Part shown: in pieces, positions 60,201 to 64,000 of the stretch
How positions within the stretch are numbered: position 1 is the first letter of the stretch
How the letters are laid out: each line of letters starts with the position of its first letter
Program-made: the position numbers and the translations under genes
Notes under the pieces: model-generated
The model's database searches: none
Told to the model about the DNA's origin: nothing
What the model saw: only the letters and a program-made list of their open reading frames with translations
From: Tiliqua scincoides
Lineage: Eukaryota; Chordata; Lepidosauria; Squamata; Scincidae
Assembly (NCBI RefSeq): GCF_035046505.1
Contig: NC_089826.1
Span: 83,958,254-84,022,253, forward strand
Direction: 5' to 3'
Length of the DNA stretch: 64,000 bases

Positions 60201-60830
60201 TCCTCTATCAATCTGTCCAATCCCCTTTCAAAGGCATTGAGGCTTGATGCTGTCAGACCCACATCTTGTGGCAAGGAGTTCCGCAGACCAACTGCAAGCT
60301 GGGTAAAGAACCAGCTGTGACTATACAGTGCTTCTGACGCTCCTGCCACTGTGAGCACGCAAGCAGAGGGGGAGGCACAGGATGCAGCTGGCCAGCATCA
60401 CAGCATCCTTCTGGACAAAGAAATGCTTCGGTGAGAAGGGTGCTCTGCACATGCTCAGGGGCACTGTGGCTGAGTTTCCCCCATCTGGACGAAGAAGTGC
60501 TCCATGGGCAAGCGAAAGGCGCTCTGCACATGCTCAGGGGCACTGTGGACGTGTTTCCCTCTGGACGAGGAAGTGCTCCATGGACAAGGGAAAGACGCTC
60601 TGCACATGCTCAGGGGCGCTCACCTTCCTGTGGGCCCTGGAGCGCGCCACTCCCGGCAGCCCCACGTCATGCCTGGTCTTCCTGCCCAGGACCTGGAACT
60701 TCTGCCTGTTCACCTTCACCTCGAAGGGGTTGCTCCGCGCCCATGAGGCGGCGGCAGCGGCGGCGCCCTGAGCTTCGCCCGCGGCAGGGGCGGCCGGGCC
60801 GCCTCGCCTCCCCTTGCCCGCCTTGCCCAT
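36171..60830 (-). CDS. NOP14: NOP14, SSU processome protein (whole gene, 18 coding exons)
   Basis: Nucleolar protein 14, a component of the SSU processome needed for 18S rRNA maturation and 40S export, known to bind EMG1. Coding exons in gene order: 60830-60624, 57682-57548, 56331-56193, 55590-55451, 54590-54453, 52456-52334, 50763-50632, 49336-49054, 48169-48039, 47393-47308, 46457-46322, 45499-45398, 43363-43210, 42213-42054, 40111-39964, 39197-39079, 37889-37734, 36264-36171. All introns are GT-AG, phases agree throughout, and the total is 2583 nt, 860 codons plus stop, against 857 in human. N-terminal landmarks are SNPFEVKVNRQKF and GRKTRHDVGLPG; the middle is acidic (exon 8); the C-terminus is strongly basic. 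No break was seen. The promoter is shared with HTT. Confidence 0.97.
37138..37391. mobile_element. hAT-like fragment
   Basis: GGTAGTTCCCAAATTTACTG opening and ACACACTTTGAGACCCTCTG close, with internal ATCTTGGATC/GATCCAAGAT inverted repeats. No clean 8-bp duplication. Confidence 0.5.
37734..37889 (-). CDS. NOP14: NOP14 exon 17
   Basis: Residues 778-829, LEFGRKQESNKKEQERKR then HKHKREFKGAVREIRKDNQF and MQHAEIME. Basic RNA-binding-like tail. Acceptor GTTTCAG, donor GTGATG. Confidence 0.95.
38301..38700. mobile_element. hAT-like fragment with internal duplications
   Basis: Opens GCAGCAGTTCCTAAACTGAG and GGGTTGGGACCCACCAG. The sequence GACAAGGAAAA..GTCCTATGGAAAG recurs at ~38373 and ~38561, so it carries a diverged ~190-bp tandem duplication. 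Confidence 0.5.
39079..39197 (-). CDS. NOP14: NOP14 exon 16
   Basis: Residues 739-777, ELHDSVLKQLAVQDQ through VPLKLFTPKIVK. Ends in phase 2 at donor GTGAGT. Confidence 0.93.
39964..40111 (-). CDS. NOP14: NOP14 exon 15
   Basis: Residues 689-738, LSCLCLCLDLVKKCAGLYRS through PAQLQ. Acceptor TTTTACAG, donor GTGATG. Confidence 0.95.
40320..40475. mobile_element. TIR transposon, family A
   Basis: Opens GGGCTCAATCCTATCC, closes GGATAGGATTAGTCCC; flanks TAA and CAA, a slightly worn 3-bp site. Confidence 0.75.
40476..42053. other. NOP14: NOP14 intron 14, little annotated
   Basis: A hAT-like opening (CAGTGGTTCCCAAATTGTG) is at 40707. Otherwise no exon, RNA gene or clear repeat is seen. 40112-42053 is intron. 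Confidence 0.45.
42054..42213 (-). CDS. NOP14: NOP14 exon 14
   Basis: Residues 636-688, YTLVHPFRSLGKNSELLVV through NNRTEANHL. Acceptor CTCTTCCAG, donor GTATGC. Confidence 0.95.
42370..42475. mobile_element. TIR transposon, family B (short)
   Basis: TAGGCTGCAATCCTATGCAC at the left, ACATAGGATTGCATTGC at the right, GGAGTAAGCCCC inside. Confidence 0.65.
42771..42792. repeat. (CT)n microsatellite
   Basis: About ten CT units, with a C-run after it. Confidence 0.9.
42890..42982. mobile_element. TIR transposon, family B (short)
   Basis: CCTGCAATCCTATAAACAAC, AAGTAAGCCCCACTGAAC, then CGCATAGCGTTGCACTG. Confidence 0.6.
43210..43363 (-). CDS. NOP14: NOP14 exon 13
   Basis: Residues 585-635, CPIATLQDVVKGLCVCCLFL then EYVSLSQRFIPELVNFLLG. 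Acceptor TTTTTAG, donor GTAGGG. Confidence 0.94.
43700..44110. mobile_element. Composite hAT-like sequence
   Basis: Openings of the form GGTTTTCAAACTTTCAGGG (43713) and CAGTCTCCAAACTGCGGG (44060) indicate two worn hAT ends; boundaries are not secure. Confidence 0.45.
44362..44589. mobile_element. hAT element with perfect 8-bp duplication
   Basis: CAGCCATTTTCAACCACTG opening, AGATTGAAAATCACTG close, GAGTAGAC on both sides (44354-44361 and 44590-44597). Third copy of the CAGTGATTTTCA family. It landed inside a family-B-like TIR piece (AATTCAATGGGGTTTACTTC), whose right half continues after the duplication (CAATGCATAGAATTC). Confidence 0.9.
45398..45499 (-). CDS. NOP14: NOP14 exon 12
   Basis: Residues 551-584, LMYLKIISILFPTSDFWHPV through LLLTK. 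Donor GTATGG. Confidence 0.95.
46322..46457 (-). CDS. NOP14: NOP14 exon 11
   Basis: Residues 505-550, TLYDLCQMFPKAASSHVN through GHAALPGLDM. Donor GTACGT. Confidence 0.95.
47308..47393 (-). CDS. NOP14: NOP14 exon 10
   Basis: Residues 477-504, KLFGYILEYIGELAAKEPPE through AIDKLI, phase 2 at the end. Not visible as a long open frame; found from phase and homology. Donor GTAAGT. Confidence 0.93.
47524..48014. mobile_element. hAT element with long internal fold-back
   Basis: CAGTGCTTTGCAGACTG opening, GTTTGAGAACCACTG close, flanks CTGTATCT and CTGTATCC. Inside, ~47640-47765 and ~47810-47945 are inverted copies of one another. Confidence 0.85.
48039..48169 (-). CDS. NOP14: NOP14 exon 9
   Basis: Residues 433-476, APESYEQLKALLLERTMEEQ through NKAKLE. 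Starts the folded C-terminal half. Its donor lies only 25 bp from a hAT element (47524-48014). Confidence 0.95.
48293..48545. mobile_element. Tigger/pogo-like MITE
   Basis: CAGTGGGCCCTTAGTATCC opening, AGGAGGGCCCACTG close; TA follows the right end. Same family as 16644. Confidence 0.78.
49054..49336 (-). CDS. NOP14: NOP14 exon 8 (acidic domain)
   Basis: Residues 339-432, a Glu/Ser/Asp-rich stretch (EDDSEEMESEEESNSESDS and similar) ending KLELPYTFA. The acidic character is conserved while the sequence is not. Donor GTAAGA. Confidence 0.93.
49912..50060 (+). mobile_element. CR1 LINE 3' fragment
   Basis: GGTGGGCCACTGTGAGATAC, GGCCTGATCCAGCGGGGC and a TTAAATTCTTA end. Confidence 0.8.
50061..50631. 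other. NOP14: NOP14 intron 7, nothing recognised
   Basis: Unique-looking intron sequence between a CR1 fragment and exon 7. A short (GA)n run at ~50610-50623 lies next to the donor of exon 7. Confidence 0.4.
50632..50763 (-). CDS. NOP14: NOP14 exon 7
   Basis: Residues 295-338, ADRLRRMRGEDEPDVKKK through GFLLDKDDRRMLSYH. Acceptor AATTGCAG, donor GTATGT. Confidence 0.95.
51179..51348. mobile_element. TIR transposon, family A
   Basis: GGGGCCAATGCTATC opening, GTATAGGATTGGGCCC close, GGCACGGCTGCATTGGCACT inside. Confidence 0.7.
51349..52333. other. NOP14: NOP14 intron 6, mostly unannotated
   Basis: A family-B-like TIR piece lies at ~52128-52210 (TGGCACAATCCCATGCATG). Nothing else was recognised. 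Confidence 0.4.
52334..52456 (-). CDS. NOP14: NOP14 exon 6
   Basis: Residues 254-294, PDEYDMMVRELGFEMKAQPS through EKLRQLE. Donor GTAATG. Confidence 0.95.
52825..54145. mobile_element. Large hAT-like element carrying three short TIR elements
   Basis: Opens CTGAGGTATTCAATCTGTG, closes GTTCGAGAACCACTG, with flanks CCTTAAAG (52817-52824) and CCTTAAAA (54146-54153). Three family-B elements lie within it (~53440-53530, ~53735-53815, 53909-53998). No transposase remains. Confidence 0.78.
53909..53998. mobile_element. TIR transposon, family B, TCA target site
   Basis: GGGCACAATCCTAACCAGG opening, GTGGTTAGGATTGCAGCC close, TCA on both sides (53906-53908, 53999-54001). It contains CTCAGGTAAGTG, a full 5' splice-site consensus on the plus strand. 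Confidence 0.82.
54453..54590 (-). CDS. NOP14: NOP14 exon 5
   Basis: Residues 208-253, RERQTQRENTLELTEKLNSD through KPK, a probable coiled segment. Acceptor TTGTTACAG, donor GTAAAT. Confidence 0.95.
54826..55172 (+). mobile_element. tRNA-headed SINE with L2-type tail
   Basis: The head has box A-like TGGTCTAGAGGGTAGAGCC and box B-like GCCAGTTCGAGGG at tRNA-like spacing. The body is unique, and the tail reads CCGCCTTGAATAAAG.. AAAGGCGGTATATAAATACT. TATTGCA occurs at both sides as a possible target duplication. It lies in NOP14 intron 4, antisense to the gene. Confidence 0.85.
55451..55590 (-). CDS. NOP14: NOP14 exon 4
   Basis: Residues 161-207, ELTASHFGGGGLLSKK and PKSRKELIEELIAKSKQEK. Acceptor TTTATAG, donor GTAAAA. 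Confidence 0.95.
55862..56066. mobile_element. Tigger/pogo-like MITE with TA target site
   Basis: CAGGTTGGCCCTCGGTACCC opening, AGAGGCCCCATCTG close, TA on both sides (55860-55861, 56067-56068). Confidence 0.78.
56193..56331 (-). CDS. NOP14: NOP14 exon 3
   Basis: Residues 115-160, KNYKKNIYNLNEDEDLTHYG through DIVDSDSDTEESG. Donor GTAAGG in phase 1. Confidence 0.95.
56341..57547. other. NOP14: NOP14 intron 2, nothing recognised
   Basis: AT-rich intron. A duplicated ATGAGCACTATAAAGCA motif occurs at ~57038 and ~57072. No exon or named repeat is seen. Confidence 0.4.
57548..57682 (-). CDS. NOP14: NOP14 exon 2
   Basis: Residues 70-114, RTQTLLKEYKEKGKSNIF through EEKMMKRFALEQQ. Acceptor CTTTTCAG, donor GTAATG. 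Confidence 0.95.
57877..58055. mobile_element. TIR transposon, family A, TCA target site
   Basis: GGGTGCAATCCTAACC opening, GGGTTAGGATTGAGCCC close, TCA on both sides (57874-57876, 58056-58058). Confidence 0.85.
58756..59102 (-). mobile_element. tRNA-headed SINE with L2-type tail
   Basis: Minus-strand copy of 54826. The tail is at the left, after (TAA)n (58757-58773); the tRNA-like head with TCTGGTCTAGAGAGTAGAGCC lies at ~59095. Confidence 0.85.
59370..59515 (-). mobile_element. CR1 LINE 3' fragment
   Basis: GAAGAACCCTGCTGGATCGG then GGTTCCTGTATTCCACAGTG and AGAGATCACCTACTTCTC. Confidence 0.75.
59545..60345 (-). mobile_element. CR1 LINE fragment split by another LINE
   Basis: CR1 3' UTR at 59545-59690 and the matching ORF-end part at 60128-60345 (TTGTGGCAAGGAGTTCCGCA) were once continuous; a 437-bp LINE insertion separates them. 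Confidence 0.85.
59691..60127 (-). mobile_element. 5'-truncated LINE with C-terminal zinc finger
   Basis: The minus strand encodes the end of a non-LTR retrotransposon ORF: HVMRMDDGRIPKDLLYGEL, then KRPTGRPQLRYKDICKRDLK, then a CSRCGRDCHSRIGLFSHTRR zinc-knuckle-like end. The stop is the TAG of CCATAG. The 3' tail is AGTCTTTCGAGACTGAAGG then TTGCCAATACAATA. Target duplication: ATTCTGGGGTTG (59679-59690) and ATTCTGGGGTAG (60128-60139). Clade not assigned. Confidence 0.88.
60403..60621. repeat. Minisatellite, 76-79-bp unit, ~2.8 copies
   Basis: Units start GCTCTGCACATGCTCAGGGG at 60442, 60521 and 60597; a partial unit comes first. The last partial unit runs into the donor of NOP14 exon 1. Confidence 0.88.
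60624..60830 (-). CDS. NOP14: NOP14 exon 1
   Basis: Residues 1-69. ATG at 60830-60828, then a basic, Ala/Gly-rich start (MGKAGKGRRGG) and the conserved NPFEVKVNRQKFQVLGRK. An upstream in-frame ATG exists at 60968, but it lies in the promoter-like sequence beyond the TCTCGCGAGA motif and has no homology, so it was not used. Donor GTGAGC lies inside a tandem repeat. Confidence 0.92.
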
Positions 60831-60942
60831 GGCCTCGGCGACGGGGCCCACCGAAGACGTTGCCAGGAGACGCGATCCGCTCGCCAGACCACGTGCCCTC
60901 TCAGCCGTGCGGGCCAGGCTCCACCCACGTCCCGCTCTCCAG

Positions 60943-60952
60943 TCTCGCGAGA
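60943..60952. promoter_or_regulatory. NOP14: TCTCGCGAGA palindromic promoter motif
   Basis: Exact ten-base motif known from CpG-island promoters (reported to bind BANP/Kaiso-type factors), 113 bp upstream of the NOP14 ATG. A CCAAT box follows at 60965-60969 (AGCCAATCAG), the NF-Y type. Confidence 0.7.
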
Positions 60953-61129
60953 CTTCGTTTCCAGCCAATCAGGGGAAATTGCATCCCGGCCACCGTAGCC
61001 AGTGACGTGGCCAGCAGGGCCAGGCCCCACTTAGAGTCGTCTCTTAAAGGGGCCGTGCCCGAGAACTTCGAACGCTCCGGCTGCAGCCTCCCCACTGCGC
61101 CTGCTTCCTTGGACGCGCCGCAGGACCTA

Positions 61130-61402
61130 CTCCGGCGGCAGGGAGTTCCACAGATTAGTTGCATAGGGACACAGGAAGAGCCCCGCCGGATCACGCCAGA
61201 GGCCCGTCTGGCCCACGCAGGGCACAAGAGGCCTGCAGCCAGGGCCACTCCTGCGCCTGCCGCTCAGAGACAGGCCCCTCCGACGCCGGAGCTCCCCGCA
61301 CCCCGATGGACGTTTCCTCCAGAAATCTGCCCGACCCCCTGCAGAGGCATCTCGGCCAGGCGTCGCCGCCACATCCTGTGGCAGGGAGTTCCGCAGACTG
61401 AG
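61130..61402 (-). mobile_element. Two CR1 3' remnants inside the NOP14/HTT promoter
   Basis: 61133-61166 (GGCAGGGAGTTCCACAGATT) and 61168-61402 (AAGAGCCCCGCCGGATCACG, AGGCCCGTCTGGCCCACG, CATCCTGTGGCAGGGAGTTC) match the same CR1 family but are far richer in CpG than other copies in the window. Confidence 0.78.
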
Positions 61403-61573
61403 CTGCTCTGCTAGGTCCTGTGCTCCGCTGACCTGCAAGCAGGTGGCGGTGCGACGAGTGCAGAACCCCCTTTCCCCTCTTTGGTGCGGTGAGCTCACAT
61501 ACAGTCCCCGCTGCCTCTGCCCCAGCAGAGCCCCTCCCTCTTAAGTGTGGCGTCAAGAGAGCCTGGAAGGACA

Positions 61574-61593
61574 CCGGAAGTGCGCAGGAAGTG
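61574..61593 (+). promoter_or_regulatory. HTT: Tandem ETS/GABP-like sites
   Basis: CCGGAAGTG at 61574-61582 and AGGAAGTG at 61586-61593, in the same direction and about one helical turn apart, some 130 bp before the HTT start codon. Confidence 0.55.
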
Positions 61594-61718
61594 GAGGGCG
61601 TCGGGCGCGGTCCGCTCTAGGCCCGCGCGACTCTGTGGCACCTGGAACTGTCACTGGCTGAGGGAAGCGGCGGCGCCTGAACCGGCGGCGGTCTGAGGGG
61701 AGCGGCGGAGGAGCGGCC

Positions 61719-61855
61719 ATGGCCACCCTGGAGAAGCTGATGCGGGCCTTCGAGTCGCTCCGCTCCTTCCAGCAGCAGCAGAGTGGCCCCGCCGCCCCCG
61801 CGACAGCAGCAGCCGCCCCAGCCCCGGCCCCGGAGCTGGAACCGCCGCAGAGACC
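61719..61855 (+). CDS. HTT: Huntingtin exon 1
   Basis: Encodes the first 45 residues plus two bases of codon 46 of huntingtin, a ~350-kDa HEAT-repeat scaffold acting in vesicle transport and autophagy. The N17 amphipathic helix MATLEKLMRAFESLRSF is intact, followed by only four glutamines (four CAG codons) and a short Ala/Pro-rich segment, SGPAAPATAAAAPAPAPE then LEPPQRP. The exon ends CAGAGACC|GTGAGT, the same end and phase as human exon 1. The start has a strong Kozak context (GCGGCCATGG), and there is no ATG in the ~160 bases before it, so no short upstream ORF is seen. Two lysines of the human N17, positions 9 and 15, are arginine here. The rest of the gene is outside the window. Confidence 0.97.
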
Positions 61856-64000
61856 GTGAGTTGCGGGGGGGCCCACACCAGGCCCAGGCCCAGGCCCAGG
61901 AGAGGCCGCCCCCCCGCCTAGAGGCTCCTGAGCCTTGTGGGGACACTTCCTACAGGTGCAGCTTCTCCCCTGTGAGGGGAGAAGCTGCTCCTGCCGAAGT
62001 TCCCCCTGTACGCTTGCTCAGGGCCCAGGAGCCCCGAGGCGGGGGGCACCTCTGCCTAAGAGGACGGGGGCGTAGCTGGAGGGGGCAGCGCACTCAGTGG
62101 TGGGGAGCCTCAGTGTGGTGAGCGAGCGCCCCTCCCTTTGGAGCCGTTCCCAGCGGGGGGGGGGGGAAACGGAGCCCTACGTGAAGAGGTTGGAATGGCG
62201 CGCTGAGGCCCCCTCCAGCTACGCCACTGCCTCAGGATGAGGACTCCCCCCATAAGAACATAAGAACAGCCCCACTGGATCAGGCCACAGGCCCATCTGA
62301 TCAAGCTTCCCGTATTTCACAGCGGCCCACCAAATGCCCCAAGGAGCACCAGATAACAAGAGACCTCATTCTGGTGCCCTCCCTTGCATTTGGCCTTCTG
62401 ACATAGCCCATTTCTAAAATCAGGAGGTTGCACATCATGGCTTGTAACCCGTAATGAATTTTTCCTACAAAAATTTGTCCAACCCCCTTTTAAAGGCACC
62501 CAGGCCAGATGCCATCACCACATCCTGCAGCAAGGAGTTCCACAGACCGACCACGCACTGAGTAAAGAAATATTTTATTTTGTCTGTCCTAACCCTCCCA
62601 ACACTCAATTTTAGTGGATGTCCCCTGGTTCTGGTGTTATGTGAGAGTGCAAAGAGCATCTCCCTATCCACTCTGTCCATCCCCTGCATAATTTTGTATG
62701 TCTCAATCATGTTCCCCCTCAGGCGTCTCTTTTCTAGGCTGAAGAGGCCCAAACACTGTAGCCTTTCCTCATAAGGAGGGTGCCCCAGCCCAGCAATCAT
62801 CTTAGTTGCTCTGTTTTGCACCTTTTCCATTTGCACAATGTCCTTTTTGAGATGTTGTGACCAGAAGTGGACACAATACTCCAGGTGTGGCCTTACCATC
62901 AATTTGTACAATGGCATTATAATATTAGCTGTTTTGTTCTCAATACCCTTCCTAATGATCCCAAGCATAGAATTGACCTTTTTAGCTGTCCTGCACACTG
63001 GGTCGACACTTTCATCGAGCTGTCCACCACCTCTCCAAGATCTCTCTCCTGATCTGTCACAGACAGCTCAGAACCCATCAGCCTATATGTGAAGTTTTGA
63101 TTTTTTGCCCCAATGTGCATGACTTTACACTTACTGACATTGTAACGCATCTGCCATTTTGCCATTGCCCATTCTGCCAGTCTGGAGAGATCCTTCTGGA
63201 GCTCCTCACAATCACTTCTGGTCTTCACCGCTTGGAAAAGTTTGGTGTCATCTGCAAACTTAGCCACCTCACTGCGCACCCCTGTCTCCAGGTCATTTAT
63301 GAAGAGGTTGAAGAGCACCGGTCCCAGGACAGATCCTTGGGCCCATTGCTTTTCACCTCTCTCCATTGTGAAAATTGCTCATTGACACCCACTCTCTGTT
63401 TTCTGGTCTTCAACCAGTTCTCAATCCATGAGAGGACCTGCCCTCTAATTCCCTTGCTGTGGAGTTTTCTCAGCAGCCTTTGGTGAGGGACCATGTTGAA
63501 CGCCTTCTGAAAGTCCAGATATATAATGCCCCTCCACTCAGTGGCAGGTGTGTGGGTTCAGCCTCACAGCTGCCTGCCGCTTCTCCCTATGACACTGTGG
63601 CCAGCCTCTCACCTCCAGGGCCACTGGACCTTTCACAAGAGTGTCCAGGGGGAATTTTGGCAGCTGCAGCTTCTTACCCGCAGCTGCTGCTGAAACTTCC
63701 CCCTCGACATAGTTCTGAAAGGTCCAGGAGCCCTGAAGCAAAGGGGGTGACCACCCCTGCTGTACAACCGCAGCATAAGGCCTCTCCCTTGTCCCCCCCT
63801 CCAAAAGCAGATGTGTGGGTTCAGACCACCTTGGGCCTCAGCTGCAGAGCTAACTGCCTGCTACTCCCTCCTAGAACAGGGTGGCCAACCTCTCAGCTTC
63901 AGGACTCCAGTTGTGTAGAGGAGAGAATTTCATCTGTGAGATGACACAGGCTGCTGCTACTGAAGTTCCCTCATCTATTGTTGAACATCCGGGAGCCCCA
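61856..64000 (+). other. HTT: HTT intron 1 (5' part)
   Basis: Begins with the donor GTGAGT. The first ~300 bp remain G/C-rich; then CR1 fills 62253-63530. After that, two diverged ~275-bp units start GTGTGGGTTCAG at ~63549 and ~63815; similar wording (AAGCTGCTCCTGCCGAAGTT) occurs at ~61980, so this is an unnamed repeat. Confidence 0.7.
62253..63530 (-). mobile_element. CR1 LINE, 5'-truncated, reverse transcriptase part
   Basis: The longest LINE in the window. On the minus strand it enters in the RT domain (YLDFQKAFNMVPHQRLLRKL), passes the catalytic FADDTKLF region, and runs through KCKVMHIGAKNQN, LVRPHLEYC-like and LWNSLLQDVV to the 3' UTR. The reading frame shifts at least twice, near 63360 and 62960, so it is dead. 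The tail is two CATAAGAA units, the 8-bp tail repeat typical of CR1. Confidence 0.93.

Larger units (their letters stand above)
60622..62160. promoter_or_regulatory. CpG-rich divergent NOP14/HTT promoter
   Basis: A G/C- and CpG-rich block covers both first exons. Start codons lie back to back, NOP14 at 60830 and HTT at 61719. Visible motifs are TCTCGCGAGA, a CCAAT box and two ETS-like GGAAGTG sites. No TATA box is seen at a useful distance for either gene. Confidence 0.75.

Noticed and set aside
60431-61414. 327-codon plus-strand open frame across the NOP14/HTT promoter
   Set aside because: It overlaps NOP14 exon 1, a minisatellite and CR1 remnants; G/C-rich sequence lacks stops by chance, and it shows no family similarity.
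61719-61855. Expanded CAG tract of the disease type
   Set aside because: Only four CAG codons are present.

Overview
Vertebrate nuclear DNA, most likely from a squamate reptile (inference). Coding exons match tetrapod orthologues closely, introns are modest, and the repeats are dominated by CR1 and L2-type LINEs, tRNA- and 5S-headed SINEs and many short hAT, Tigger-like and 3-bp-target-site DNA transposons; mammalian repeats are absent. The genes are those of the human 4p16.3 Huntingtin neighbourhood. LAYOUT: (1) 1-5.1 kb, end of ADD1 (alpha-adducin, + strand): an intron tail, the last coding exon and a ~2 kb 3' UTR. (2) 5.1-8.1 kb, gap between convergent genes, with one LTR-like fossil. (3) 8.1-28.3 kb, MFSD10 (- strand), 12 coding exons that I could join in frame into 464 codons, including a 48-nt exon and a probable GC-AG intron; a GC-rich island at 32.7-33.1 kb is its likely promoter and untranslated first exon. 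(4) 36.0-60.8 kb, NOP14 (- strand), 18 coding exons, 860 codons, all joined by consensus splice sites. (5) 60.8-62.2 kb, a CpG-rich divergent promoter between NOP14 and HTT. (6) 61.7-64 kb, HTT exon 1 (+ strand) and the start of intron 1, filled by a truncated CR1. FUNCTION: these are unlinked housekeeping roles: ADD1 caps actin in the membrane skeleton, MFSD10 is a major-facilitator transporter, NOP14 builds the 40S ribosomal subunit and HTT is a large scaffold protein. The main shared biology seen here is the head-to-head NOP14/HTT promoter, whose start codons lie 889 bp apart. In human GRK4 lies between them; it is absent from this interval. MOBILE DNA: most of the rest is transposons. The most striking set is a LINE, a 5S-rRNA-headed SINE and a ~480-bp retro-inserted element that share one 3' tail with a small hairpin capped by TTCG, which looks like a LINE with its non-autonomous partners. 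A second set is a group of TIR elements with 3-bp TNA target-site duplications.
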